Of a stretch of DNA of 11,467 bases, positions 1 to 7,169 are shown in pieces. Made by a program: the position numbers and the translations under genes. Source of the DNA: Gammaproteobacteria bacterium (GTDB lineage Bacteria; Pseudomonadota; Gammaproteobacteria; Burkholderiales; Burkholderiaceae_C); assembly GCA_018903185.1 (NCBI GenBank), contig JAHIQV010000221.1:1-11467 (forward strand), read 5' to 3'. The notes beneath the pieces were generated by a model. That model had not been told where the DNA came from. It saw nothing but the letters and a program-made list of their open reading frames with translations, and did no database searches. Numbering within the stretch: the first letter of the stretch is position 1; each line of letters starts with the position of its first letter.

Positions 1-514
1 GGCCGTGTAGCAGCAGCACGTAGGAAGCGATCAGCAGCACTTCAAAAAACACGAACAGGTTGAACAGGTCACCGGTCAGGAACGCGCCGCTCAGACCCAT
101 CAACTGGAAGTGGAAGATGGCGTGAAAGTGGCGTCCGCGCATGTCCCAGCCGCCGGTGGCGTACCAGAGCACAGGCGCTGCCACCAGGTAGGTCAGAAAC
201 ACCATCAGGGCCGAGAGCCGGTCGAGCACCAGCACGATGCCGAACGGCGCCGACCATTCACCCAACTGGTACACCAGCAGCTCGCCGCTGGCCGCGCGCC
301 AGACCAGCCCGGCCGCCATCACCGTGCCGAGCAGCACCGACGCCAGGCTCAGGCGGCGACGCCAGCGCACCCGGGCGCTGCCGTGCCCGCCGCCCTGTCC
401 CGCCATGCCACCGAAGTCACCCAGCAGCAGCAGACCCATCGCGGTGAACGACGGCAGCAGGACCGAGAGCACCGGTGCGTGTTGCAGCCAGAAAGCCAGG
501 ATCGCATCCGTCAT
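1..514 (-). CDS. mrpD: Mrp/Pha-type cation/proton antiporter subunit D, N-terminal part (cut by window edge)
   Basis: Seen: 171 codons run from an ATG at 514 off the left edge. The ATG shares one base with the mrpC stop (TGATG), and a GGGGAG ribosome site lies 8 nt upstream at 523-528. Hydrophobic segments lie at about residues 8-32, 56-73, 90-118 and 133-169. The best marker is residues 148-165, which read TGDLFNLFVFFEVLLIAS; this is typical of MrpD and contains Glu158, the acidic membrane residue conserved in the NuoL/M/N-like antiporter family. The segment LDRLSALM near residue 100 is also typical. Known: MrpD is one of the two large membrane subunits (with MrpA) of a hetero-oligomeric antiporter that exchanges Na+ or K+ for H+ in the inner membrane, and it is related to complex I subunits. 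The remaining roughly 330 residues should lie beyond the window, followed by mrpE, F and G. Paralogous complex I subunits are unlikely given the neighbours. Confidence 0.93.
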   Translation of the reverse strand, partial: MTDAILAFWLQHAPVLSVLLPSFTAMGLLLLGDFGGMAGQGGGHGSARVRWRRRLSLASVLLGTVMAAGLVWRAASGELLVYQLGEWSAPFGIVLVLDRLSALMVFLTYLVAAPVLWYATGGWDMRGRHFHAIFHFQLMGLSGAFLTGDLFNLFVFFEVLLIASYVLLLHG

Positions 515-900
515 CAGCTGCGCTCCCCGTTGCGGGCCGATCGGGCCGCCGGCTGGTAGCCCGTGGCGTGTCCAGGTTCATGGCCGTCCACGTGGTCGCT
601 GCCGCTTTCATGGCGGTTGCGCAGCGCCAGCTCGATCACGAAGCCGGTGGTGGCAAAGCCGATCACGATGGCCGTGAGCACCAGTGCCTGAGGCAGCGGG
701 TCGGCCACCAGCCCTTCGCCCACGAGGATCGGCTGGGCATTGGTCCACAGCCGACCCATCACGAAGATGAACACGTTGACCGCGTAACCGAACAGCGAAA
801 GCCCCAGCACCACCGGGAAACTGCGCCCACGCAACATCAGGTAGATGGCGCAGGCGGTGACAAAACCGATGCCCGTGGCCAGCAAAAATTCCATGCTCAT
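514..900 (-). CDS. mrpC: Mrp/Pha-type cation/proton antiporter subunit C (NuoK-like)
   Basis: A 128-residue membrane protein with three predicted helices at about residues 4-23, 28-50 and 70-93, the layout of the NuoK-like MrpC family. The conserved stretch DPLPQALVLTAIVIGFA at residues 67-83 is the family signature. The tail from about residue 95 is hydrophilic and rich in His, Asp and Glu, and makes the protein slightly longer than the usual 110-115 residues. The ATG at 900 overlaps the mrpAB stop as ATGA, and a GGAGG ribosome site at 907-911 sits 6 nt upstream, so the start is secure. Known: MrpC is a small essential subunit of the antiporter complex. Order A(B)-C-D matches the standard operon, and the overlaps on both sides suggest coupled translation and fixed stoichiometry. 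Confidence 0.95.
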   Translation of the reverse strand: MSMEFLLATGIGFVTACAIYLMLRGRSFPVVLGLSLFGYAVNVFIFVMGRLWTNAQPILVGEGLVADPLPQALVLTAIVIGFATTGFVIELALRNRHESGSDHVDGHEPGHATGYQPAARSARNGERS

Positions 901-3731
901 GACTGGCCTCCGGCCGAAGCGGTGTGGGTGGGTGTGCCTTCCCGGCTCACCGAGCCCAGCACCGAGATGGTCAGCAGGGTCGCACCCACCACCGTGAGAT
1001 AGACCCCGAGATCGAACAGAGCAGCCGAGGCCAGCGGGAGTTCACCCAGCAGCGGCACATGCGGATGCCCGTGGGCGCTGGTGAGGAAAGGTCGGCTCCA
1101 CAGGAAGGCGCCTGCACCGGTCAGCCCGGCGATGGAGAGGCCGGCGCCGATCCAGCGCACGAAGCGGCGCCCGGCCTGCGCGCGCAACATCGCCTCCGCC
1201 CTGGCCTGGCCCAGCGCCATGAACTGCAGCACCAGCGCCACCGCGGTGATCAGGCCGGCAATGAACCCCCCACCGGGCAGGTTGTGGCCGCGCATGAAGA
1301 TGTAGAGCGTGAACACCAGCGCCAGCGGCAACACCACCGAAGCCGCCACGCGCAGCATCAGCGGCTGGGCCGCAAAGGTCCAGGCCAGGCCTTGCGGGTC
1401 GGCCAGTGGCCTGCGGCTGCGCATGCCGTCCATGAGCGCGAGCACACCGATGGCCGCGATGCCCAGCACGGTGATCTCGCCAAAGGTGTCGTAGCCCCGG
1501 AAGTCCACCAGGATCACGTTGACCACGTTGGTGCCGCCGCCCACGGGCAGCGATTTTTCCAGAAAGTACCAGGCGATGGAGTCGTGGTTGCGCGTGAGCA
1601 GCACCCAGGCCACCCAGGCCATGCCCGCGCCGCCGGCCAGCGCCAGCACGCCATCGCGCGCACGGCGCAGCGCCGACGATTCGCGCGGCGAGTGTTGGGG
1701 CAACAAGGCCAGTCCCATCAGCAGCAGCACGGTGGACACCACCTCGACGGAGAGCTGCGTCAGCGCCAGATCGGGCGCCGACAGGCTCACGAAGGTGAGC
1801 GAAGTCACCAGCCCGACCACGCCGACCAGCACCACGGCCTGAAAACGCTGGTGGTGCGTGAGCGCGATCGCCGCACAAGCGGCGAACAGCAGCAACCACA
1901 CGGCGATGGCCAGCGGCGAGGCGGGCAGCAGTTCGCGCGTGCCGGCACCGATGCCCTGGCCCACCAGCTGCGTCGCCGCGGCCACCACCGCCGCACCGAT
2001 CAGCCAGACCAGGTAGCGCTGCAGTGAGCCGGTCTCCAGGCGGATGGAAATGCGCCCGGCGAGCGAAAACAACCCGTCGATCACACCGTCGAAGATCTGC
2101 CGCCCGGTGGCCGGGCCGAACCAGGCCTCGGACTCGATGCGGTGCATGCGCTTGCCGCGTGCCAGCAGCAGGTACAAACCGATGCCCGCGGCCAGCGCGA
2201 TCGCGCTCATCAGCAGCGGCAGGTTGAAGCCGTGCCAGATCGCCAGGTGGTACTCGGGCAGCGGCTGGCCCACCAGGGCCGTGGCCGCCACGTGCACCAG
2301 CGGCCCGAAGGTGATGGCCGGCAACAGGCCCACCACGATGCACATCGACACCAGCAGCATTGCTGGCAGCTTCATGCCCAGCGGCGGCTCGTGCGGGTGC
2401 GTGTTCGGCACGTCGCCCAGCGGCCCGTTGAAATACGTGTCGTGAACGAAGCGCAGCGAATAGGCCACGCTGAACACGCCCGCCAGCGTCACCAGCGCCG
2501 GCACCACCCAGCTCCAGATGCCCGCCGTGCCCACCACTGCTTCGGTGAAGAACATTTCCTTGGACAGGAAACCGTTGGTCAGCGGCACGCCCGCCATCGA
2601 CGCGGCCGCCACCATCGAGAGCGTGGCCGTCCAGGGCATGAGCTTGTAGAGGCCGCCGAGCTGGCGCATGTCGCGCGAATGCGTTTCGTGGTCGACGATG
2701 CCCGCGATCATGAACAGCGAGGCCTTGAAGGTGGCGTGGTTGAGCACGTGGAACACCGCGGCCACGGCGGCCAGCGGTGAACCCAGCCCGATCAGGAAGA
2801 CGATCAGGCCCAGGTGGCTCACGGTCGAATACGCCAGCAGTCCCTTGAGGTCGTGCTTGAAAAGGGCGATGAAGGCCGCGAACAGCACCGTGGCCAGACC
2901 TGCCACGGTGACGATCACCTCGAACCAGCCCGAACCCGCCAGCACCGGGTACATGCGCATCAGCAGGAACACGCCCGCCTTCACCATGGTGGCCGAATGC
3001 AGGTAGGCCGACACCGGCGTGGGGGCGGCCATGGCGTCGGGCAGCCAGAAGTGAAACGGGAATTGCGCGCTCTTGGTGAAGGCGCCGAGCAGGATCAGCA
3101 GCAGCGCCGGCACAAACATCGGATCGGCCTGGATCATGGCCACACGGCCCACCATCTCGCTCAACTCGTAGGTGCCCGCGATCTGACCCAGCAACACGAA
3201 GCCGCCCAGCATCGCCAGACCACCGCCGCCGGTCACGGCCAGCGCCTGACGCGCTCCGGCCCGCGCATCGGCGCGGTGGCTCCAGAAGCCGATCAGCAGG
3301 AAAGACGACAGGCTGGTGAGCTCCCAGAACACCACCAGCAACAGCAGGTTGTCCGACAGCGCCACACCCAGCATGGCCGCCATGAACAGCATCATCTCGC
3401 TGAAGAACTTGCCCGCCGAATCCTTCGGGCTCAGGTAGAAGTGCGCGTAGAGCACGATCAGCAGGCCGATGAACAGGATCAGCCCAGCAAACAGCAGAGA
3501 GAGGCCGTCCAGCCGGAACGTCAGGTTCAGCCCGATCTCGGGCACCCAGGTCCAGGCGTTGCGCACCGTCTCGCCCGCCATCACCGCAGGCGCATGGCTC
3601 AGCAGCACGGCCAGGCTGGCAGCGGTGACCGCGCCGGCCGCCAGGGCGGTCAACAGACGGGACCTCGGGCCGAGCCAGAATGTGGCTGCGGTGCCCAGTA
3701 AAAGTGGCAACAACACGATCAATAACAGCAC
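897..3731 (-). CDS. mrpA: Fused Mrp/Pha-type antiporter subunit A+B
   Basis: A 944-residue polytopic membrane protein. Residues about 60-430 form the NuoL-like antiporter core: Glu137 in FWELTSLSSFLLIGFW (135-150), Lys220 in GAFTKSAQFPFHFWLPDAM (216-234), Lys251 in the next helix, and Lys391 in GFLSKE. These are the charged membrane residues expected in a proton path. Residues about 640-670 carry the MrpA C-terminal signature APDLALTQLSVEVV, with Glu663, and 737-759 carry NVILVDFRGYDTFGEITVLG. Residues about 790-930 are a whole MrpB domain, marked by RGHNLPGGGFIAGL (814-827). Such an A-B fusion is known in proteobacterial Pha-type (group 2) operons; Bacillus keeps separate genes. Function: Na+(K+)/H+ exchange in the inner membrane for alkaline pH and salt tolerance. 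Start is GTG at 3731, behind a purine-rich AAAGAAGAG; it is first in the operon, 91 nt after the MFS gene. Which cation is carried cannot be read from sequence. Confidence 0.95.
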   Translation of the reverse strand: MLLLIVLLPLLLGTAATFWLGPRSRLLTALAAGAVTAASLAVLLSHAPAVMAGETVRNAWTWVPEIGLNLTFRLDGLSLLFAGLILFIGLLIVLYAHFYLSPKDSAGKFFSEMMLFMAAMLGVALSDNLLLLVVFWELTSLSSFLLIGFWSHRADARAGARQALAVTGGGGLAMLGGFVLLGQIAGTYELSEMVGRVAMIQADPMFVPALLLILLGAFTKSAQFPFHFWLPDAMAAPTPVSAYLHSATMVKAGVFLLMRMYPVLAGSGWFEVIVTVAGLATVLFAAFIALFKHDLKGLLAYSTVSHLGLIVFLIGLGSPLAAVAAVFHVLNHATFKASLFMIAGIVDHETHSRDMRQLGGLYKLMPWTATLSMVAAASMAGVPLTNGFLSKEMFFTEAVVGTAGIWSWVVPALVTLAGVFSVAYSLRFVHDTYFNGPLGDVPNTHPHEPPLGMKLPAMLLVSMCIVVGLLPAITFGPLVHVAATALVGQPLPEYHLAIWHGFNLPLLMSAIALAAGIGLYLLLARGKRMHRIESEAWFGPATGRQIFDGVIDGLFSLAGRISIRLETGSLQRYLVWLIGAAVVAAATQLVGQGIGAGTRELLPASPLAIAVWLLLFAACAAIALTHHQRFQAVVLVGVVGLVTSLTFVSLSAPDLALTQLSVEVVSTVLLLMGLALLPQHSPRESSALRRARDGVLALAGGAGMAWVAWVLLTRNHDSIAWYFLEKSLPVGGGTNVVNVILVDFRGYDTFGEITVLGIAAIGVLALMDGMRSRRPLADPQGLAWTFAAQPLMLRVAASVVLPLALVFTLYIFMRGHNLPGGGFIAGLITAVALVLQFMALGQARAEAMLRAQAGRRFVRWIGAGLSIAGLTGAGAFLWSRPFLTSAHGHPHVPLLGELPLASAALFDLGVYLTVVGATLLTISVLGSVSREGTPTHTASAGGQS

Positions 3732-3756
3732 GGCTCTTCTTTCAGGTTGGCCTGCG

Positions 3757-3762
3757 ATTCTA
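3757..3762 (-). promoter_or_regulatory. Possible -10 element for the mrp operon
   Basis: TAGAAT on the minus strand (5 of 6 to TATAAT) lies 25 nt before the mrpAB GTG and overlaps the short T run of the preceding hairpin. No convincing -35 is present at 16-18 nt, so this is a weak call. It is the only -10-like hexamer noticed between the hairpin and the gene. Confidence 0.25.
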
Positions 3763-3783
3763 AAAGGCTCACGCGCCGAGCCT
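3761..3783 (-). terminator. Hairpin terminator after the rmuC-MFS unit
   Basis: On the minus strand AGGCTC and GAGCCT pair over a 7-nt loop (stem 3765-3783) and are followed by TTTA. It lies about 40 nt after the MFS stop and separates that unit from mrpAB. The T run is short, so termination may be partial. A second small hairpin (TTTGCG/CGCAAA, 3806-3821) sits right after the stop codon but has no T run. Confidence 0.45.
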
Positions 3784-3822
3784 CCCGACAGGCCGTCGAT
3801 CCGCTTTTGCGCGGGCGCAAAC

Positions 3823-4995
3823 TCAGTGCCTCTCAGGTTCGCTCAGCGTCGGCCGCAAGGTCCAGGCCAGACGCGAACCCAGTCCCACCACCACGCCCAC
3901 CGCCCAGAACACGCCGGCCACGCCGACCACCACACCGGCCGATCCGAACAGCAGCGGCATCACCACACTGGAGCCATTGATGGCCATGGCCCGCAGGCCC
4001 AGGGCCTCGCCATGGCGATGGTGGGGTGTGATCTGGTGCAGCGTGCTCATGATCATGGGTTGCACCGACCCCAGCGCCAGTCCCAGGCCGATGGACAGGG
4101 CGCCCATGGCCCAGGCCGCATGGACCAGCGGGTAGACCGAAAACAGGAGCGCCGTCACCACCATGGCCGTGCCGATCACCACCGACTCGCGCAGATGGGC
4201 CGCCAGCCAGGGCATGGCCAGCCGGATCGCCGTGGCCGCCAGCGCGAACGCACCGAGGATCGAGCCGATCACCGTAGCGCTGAGATCGCGCTCGTGGCCG
4301 ATCACCGGCACCAGAAAAGTGTGCACATCCCAGCACGAGGACAACAGCCAGTTGATCAGCATGAGGCGCCGGAAGTCGGGCTGGCGCAGCAGGTTCCACG
4401 AAGAACCGCTGGCGCCGCGCTGGGCGGGCGCCAACGGCTCGTGCTCCACCACGCTGCGCACCCAGAACCAGGCCAGCGATGGCAGCAGAGCCAGCAGCAG
4501 GTAGGCCGCCCTGAAACCCCAGGCGTCGATCATCAAGCCGGCCGCGAACGGCCCAAGGAAGTTGGAGATGGATGGCCCGATCGCCATCCAGCTGAACACC
4601 TGCTTGAGTTCGGTGGCGTTCGTGGCCATCCGGCCCACGTGGCGCTGCAGCGCGATCATGGCCAGGCCCGTGGCCGCGCCGCAGGCCAGCGCCGTCAGGC
4701 ACAACACGGGGAACACCGGCCAGGCCACCGCAGCCGCTGCGCCCAGCGTGGCCGTGCCGATGGACAGGGCAAACGGTTTTTTGAGCCCGCGCCGGTCGGC
4801 GTAGCGCCCGGCGGGCAGCGCCAGGAACACCTGGGCCAGCGCAAACAGCGCCAGCAGCATGCCCACCGCCGCAGCGCTGTGACCTTCGCGCAGCGCCATC
4901 AGCGGCGCGGCCATGCGAAAGCCGGTCATGCAGGCGTGCAGGCTGACCTGCGCCACGATCAGGCGCGCCAGCCCGACTCGCAGGCGCGTGCTCAA
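3823..4995 (-). CDS. MFS transporter, substrate unknown
   Basis: A 390-residue protein with about 12 hydrophobic helices, the usual length for the major facilitator superfamily. Motif A, the loop between helices 2 and 3, is clear: GRYADRRGLKKP at residues 63-74. A glycine/proline-rich motif C-like stretch follows in the fifth helix (GPSISNFLGPFAAGLMID, 140-157), and motif C in that helix is typical of drug/H+ antiporters. Efflux is therefore a reasonable guess, but the substrate cannot be named. The first in-frame start is TTG at 4995, which overlaps the rmuC stop as TTGA. Upstream in this frame I find no start codon back through the end of rmuC. A GGGGAGG lies only 1 nt before the TTG, unusually close, so translation is probably coupled to rmuC, or a later GTG (residue 14) is used. 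It forms a two-gene unit with rmuC and ends before a hairpin terminator. Confidence 0.88.
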   Translation of the reverse strand: MSTRLRVGLARLIVAQVSLHACMTGFRMAAPLMALREGHSAAAVGMLLALFALAQVFLALPAGRYADRRGLKKPFALSIGTATLGAAAAVAWPVFPVLCLTALACGAATGLAMIALQRHVGRMATNATELKQVFSWMAIGPSISNFLGPFAAGLMIDAWGFRAAYLLLALLPSLAWFWVRSVVEHEPLAPAQRGASGSSWNLLRQPDFRRLMLINWLLSSCWDVHTFLVPVIGHERDLSATVIGSILGAFALAATAIRLAMPWLAAHLRESVVIGTAMVVTALLFSVYPLVHAAWAMGALSIGLGLALGSVQPMIMSTLHQITPHHRHGEALGLRAMAINGSSVVMPLLFGSAGVVVGVAGVFWAVGVVVGLGSRLAWTLRPTLSEPERH

Positions 4996-6506
4996 ACCTC
5001 CCCGCGGTCGTTGGGGTCCAGCGGCAGCAGCGCGCTGGCCTGTTCCTGCGGCAGCGCCTCCACCGTCTTGAGCGCGCGGCTCATGGCGCGGCTGCGCGTC
5101 TCGGCGTTGTCCAGCGTGTTGAGCACGGTCTGCGTCTGGCTCTTGACCTTGGCCAGCACATCGCCGAACTTGCCGAACTCGGTCTTGACCGCGCCCAGCA
5201 CCTGCCAGACCTCGCTGCTGCGCTTTTCCAGCGCCAGCGTGCGAAAACCCATCTGCAGCGAATTGAGCATGGCCATCAGCGTGGTCGGGCCCGCCAGCGT
5301 GACACGGTATTCGCGCTGCAGCACCTCCATCAGCCCCGGGCGACGCAGCACCTCGGCGTAAAGCCCTTCGGTGGGCAGGAACAGGATGGCGAAGTCCGTG
5401 GTGTGCGGCGGCTCCAGGTACTTGTCGGCCATGCTTTTGGCTTCGAACCTGATGCGCTGCTCCAGCCCGCGCGCGGCCGCTTCGGCACCGTCCACGTCGG
5501 CGCGCTGCTGTGCGTCGAGCAGGCGTTCGTAGTCTTCGTTCGGAAACTTGGCGTCGATCGGCAGCCAGCAGGGTGCACCGTCGTCGCCGCGCCCCGGCAG
5601 CTTGATGGCGAAGTCCACCACGTTGCGGCTTCCCGGGCGCGTGGCGACCTGGGTGGCGTACTGGTCGGGCGCGAACACCTGCTCCAGCAGGGCGCCGAGC
5701 TGGGCTTCGCCGAACATGCCGCGGGTTTTCACGTTGGTCAGCAGGTGTTTCAGATCGCCCACGCCCTGCGCCAGCGTCTGCATCTCGCCCAGGCCCTTGT
5801 GCACCTGCTCCAGCCGGTCGGCCACCTGTTTGAAGCTCTCGCCCAGCCGCGCCTGCAGCGTGCTCTGCAGCTTCTCGTCCACGGTCGCGCGCATCTCGTC
5901 CAGTTTGGCGGCGTTGCTCTGCTGCAGTTGCGAGAGCTGGCCGTCCAGCGTGGTGCGGATCTCGGCCAGACGGCGCGCGTTGCCCTCGCTCATGTCCTGC
6001 AGCTGGCGCGTGAGCGTGTCGCCCAAGGTGCCACGCAGTTGCACCAGTTGCTGGGCAAAAGCGTCGATCTGCGCGTTCTGCGTGCGCGTGGCCTCGGCGG
6101 CCTGCTGCCCCATGCCCAGGCTGATCGCCTGCAACTGCTGGGTGAGCGTATCGCCCAGGGTGCCGCGCAGTTGCAGCAACTGATGGGCAAACGCGTCGAG
6201 CTGGGTGTTCTGCGTGCGCGTGGCCTCGGCGTCCTGGCGCGTCAGCGTTTCCTGGAAGGTGGCCAGGGTCTGCTGGATCTCCTGCCGGCCACCGCGCGAG
6301 CTGTCGCTGATCTCGCGGCGCAGTTCGCTCTCGATGTGTTCCATGCGCTGCGCCTGGTTTTGCAGCGAGCCCAGCAGCAACTGGCGGTGCGCCAGCTCAG
6401 CGGCGTCCACCGGCCGGCGCCGCAACAACAGCCACAGCAACAGCAGCAGGATCAACCCCTGCAACAGCAAACCCAGGACCATCCAGAACGACACGGATTC
6501 AAACAT
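4992..6506 (-). CDS. rmuC: DNA recombination protein RmuC
   Basis: A 504-residue protein with the full RmuC layout: an N-terminal membrane anchor (residues 7-28) followed by Arg-rich residues, a long coiled coil (about 35-255) and the RmuC domain (about 257-460). The domain shows TNVKTRGMFGE (257-267), NVVDFAIKLPG (295-305) and WLPIDAKFPNEDYERLL (314-330), then AGPTTLMAMLNSLQMGFRTL (405-424) and EKRSSEVWQVLGAVKTEFGKFG (427-448). Asp298, Asp318 and Lys320 are arranged like a PD-(D/E)xK nuclease core. Known: E. coli rmuC limits inversions between short inverted repeats; the biochemical reaction is not firmly established. The coiled coil contains a near-perfect 44-residue tandem duplication. The ATG at 6506 has no ribosome site and follows a -10-like hexamer by 7 nt, so the mRNA may be leaderless. 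The stop overlaps the MFS start. Confidence 0.95.
   Translation of the reverse strand: MFESVSFWMVLGLLLQGLILLLLLWLLLRRRPVDAAELAHRQLLLGSLQNQAQRMEHIESELRREISDSSRGGRQEIQQTLATFQETLTRQDAEATRTQNTQLDAFAHQLLQLRGTLGDTLTQQLQAISLGMGQQAAEATRTQNAQIDAFAQQLVQLRGTLGDTLTRQLQDMSEGNARRLAEIRTTLDGQLSQLQQSNAAKLDEMRATVDEKLQSTLQARLGESFKQVADRLEQVHKGLGEMQTLAQGVGDLKHLLTNVKTRGMFGEAQLGALLEQVFAPDQYATQVATRPGSRNVVDFAIKLPGRGDDGAPCWLPIDAKFPNEDYERLLDAQQRADVDGAEAAARGLEQRIRFEAKSMADKYLEPPHTTDFAILFLPTEGLYAEVLRRPGLMEVLQREYRVTLAGPTTLMAMLNSLQMGFRTLALEKRSSEVWQVLGAVKTEFGKFGDVLAKVKSQTQTVLNTLDNAETRSRAMSRALKTVEALPQEQASALLPLDPNDRGEV
5997..6227 (-). repeat. 132-bp in-frame tandem duplication in the rmuC coiled coil
   Basis: Residues 94-137 and 138-170 of RmuC repeat with a period of 44 residues (132 bp): EATRTQN, then DAFA, then QLRGTLGDTLT recur at the same spacing. 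At DNA level, the 24 bases around 6076-6099 recur at 6208-6231. The first unit occupies 6096-6227 and the second 5997-6095, the latter without its last third. The length is a multiple of 11 residues, as expected for insertion into a continuous coiled coil without breaking its register. Confidence 0.85.
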
Positions 6507-6513
6507 GCGGACG

Positions 6514-6519
6514 ATTATC
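6514..6519 (-). promoter_or_regulatory. Candidate -10 element of rmuC
   Basis: GATAAT on the minus strand (5 of 6 to TATAAT) ends 7 nt before the rmuC ATG, which places the start point at or next to the A of the start codon. The matching -35 position (6537-6542) is poor and lies in the inverted repeat 6526-6543. Confidence 0.35.
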
Positions 6520-6525
6520 GGCGAG

Positions 6526-6543
6526 GCCCGGGCACGTCCGGGC
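6526..6543. promoter_or_regulatory. Inverted repeat between divergent rmuC and ridA
   Basis: GCCCGG and CCGGGC pair perfectly around a 6-nt centre (GCACGT). The element covers the position where the -35 boxes of both candidate promoters would fall (6527-6532 for ridA, 6537-6542 for rmuC). It could be a shared operator, or a chance palindrome in GC-rich DNA. Confidence 0.3.
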
Positions 6544-6547
6544 GCTC

Positions 6548-6555
6548 TATAGAAT
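6548..6555 (+). promoter_or_regulatory. Candidate -10 element of ridA
   Basis: TATAGAAT is the most AT-rich point of the 77-nt gap between rmuC and ridA and contains TAGAAT (5 of 6 to TATAAT). It would give a leader of about 20 nt containing the ribosome site. No good -35 is visible. Confidence 0.35.
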
Positions 6556-6583
6556 GACCCGATCCCATTTTCAGGAGCCCCCC

Positions 6584-7054
6584 ATGAGCGTCTACGACAA
6601 GCTTTCCCAACTCGGCATCGAACTGCCGCCCGTGGCCATCCCGGCCGCCGCCTACGTGCCCTTCGTGCAGACCGGCAATCTCATCTTTCTGAGCGGCCAC
6701 ATTGCCAAGAAAGACGGCAAACCCTGGGTCGGTCAGCTCGGCCTGACCACCACCACCGAAGAAGGCAAGCTCGCCGCCCGCGCCATCGCCATCGACCTCA
6801 TGGGCACGCTCGCCGCCGCCTGCCTGGTCACCGGCAAGACGCTGGACGACGTGAAGCGCATCGTCAAGGTCATGAGCCTGGTCAACAGCACCGGCACCTT
6901 CACCGAACAGCACCTGGTCACCAACGGCTGCAGCGAACTGCTGGGCGAAGTGTTCGGCCCCCAAGCTGGCGCCCACGCCCGCAGCGCGTTTGGCGTGGCG
7001 CAGATTCCGATGGGTGCCTGTGTGGAAATCGAGCTGATCGCCGAACTGGGGTGA
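6584..7054 (+). CDS. RidA/YjgF/YER057c/UK114 family protein, long subtype
   Basis: A 156-residue protein. The ATG at 6584 is preferred over the in-frame ATG at 6554: AGGAG at 6573-6577 lies 6 nt before it, and the family begins at MSVYDKLSQLGI. Landmarks are TGNLIFLSGHIAKKDGKP (30-47), the helix around KTLDDVKRIVKV (85-96), and HARSAFGVAQIPMGACVEIE (131-150), where Arg133 is in the place of the conserved substrate-carboxylate-binding arginine. The protein is about 25 residues longer than E. coli RidA and fits the subgroup with an extra N-terminal segment and longer loops. Known: RidA hydrolyses reactive enamine/imine intermediates released by PLP-dependent dehydratases; some relatives have other or no known activity, so the exact reaction here is inferred. 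It is the only plus-strand gene in the window, divergent from rmuC and convergent with the ATP-grasp pair. Confidence 0.9.
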   Translation: MSVYDKLSQLGIELPPVAIPAAAYVPFVQTGNLIFLSGHIAKKDGKPWVGQLGLTTTTEEGKLAARAIAIDLMGTLAAACLVTGKTLDDVKRIVKVMSLVNSTGTFTEQHLVTNGCSELLGEVFGPQAGAHARSAFGVAQIPMGACVEIELIAELG

Positions 7055-7169
7055 AAAAGACAAAGCTGACCGAACCGTCTTGAGATCGGCCCTGATCCCG
7101 TTGTCGCTGCAAGTGAATGAATCGCTGGGGTTTGTCACTTCGTTTCAATCAACCAGGGTTTCGCCCCTT

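Noticed and set aside
924..2027. 367-codon plus-strand open frame
   Set aside because: Antisense to the C-terminal half of mrpAB; composition is His/Gln/Arg-rich and no domain is visible.
1042..2343. 433-codon minus-strand open frame
   Set aside because: An out-of-frame reading of mrpAB, whose own frame encodes clear MrpA and MrpB signatures over the same bases.
3469..5361. 630-codon plus-strand open frame
   Set aside because: It is antisense to mrpAB, the MFS gene and rmuC. Its product is rich in Arg, Gln, His and Gly with no recognisable domain, as expected from high-GC complementary frames.
5403..6557. 384-codon plus-strand open frame
   Set aside because: Antisense to rmuC; the Leu/Gln/Arg repeats mirror the coiled-coil codons of rmuC.
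6554..6583. Ten-codon N-terminal extension of the RidA protein
   Set aside because: The AGGAG ribosome site lies between this ATG and the ATG at 6584, and the family N-terminus begins at the latter.
7111..7140. Inverted repeat AAGTGA/TCACTT between ridA and the ATP-grasp pair
   Set aside because: Six-base arms with an 18-nt loop and no T run; too weak to call a terminator for either convergent gene.
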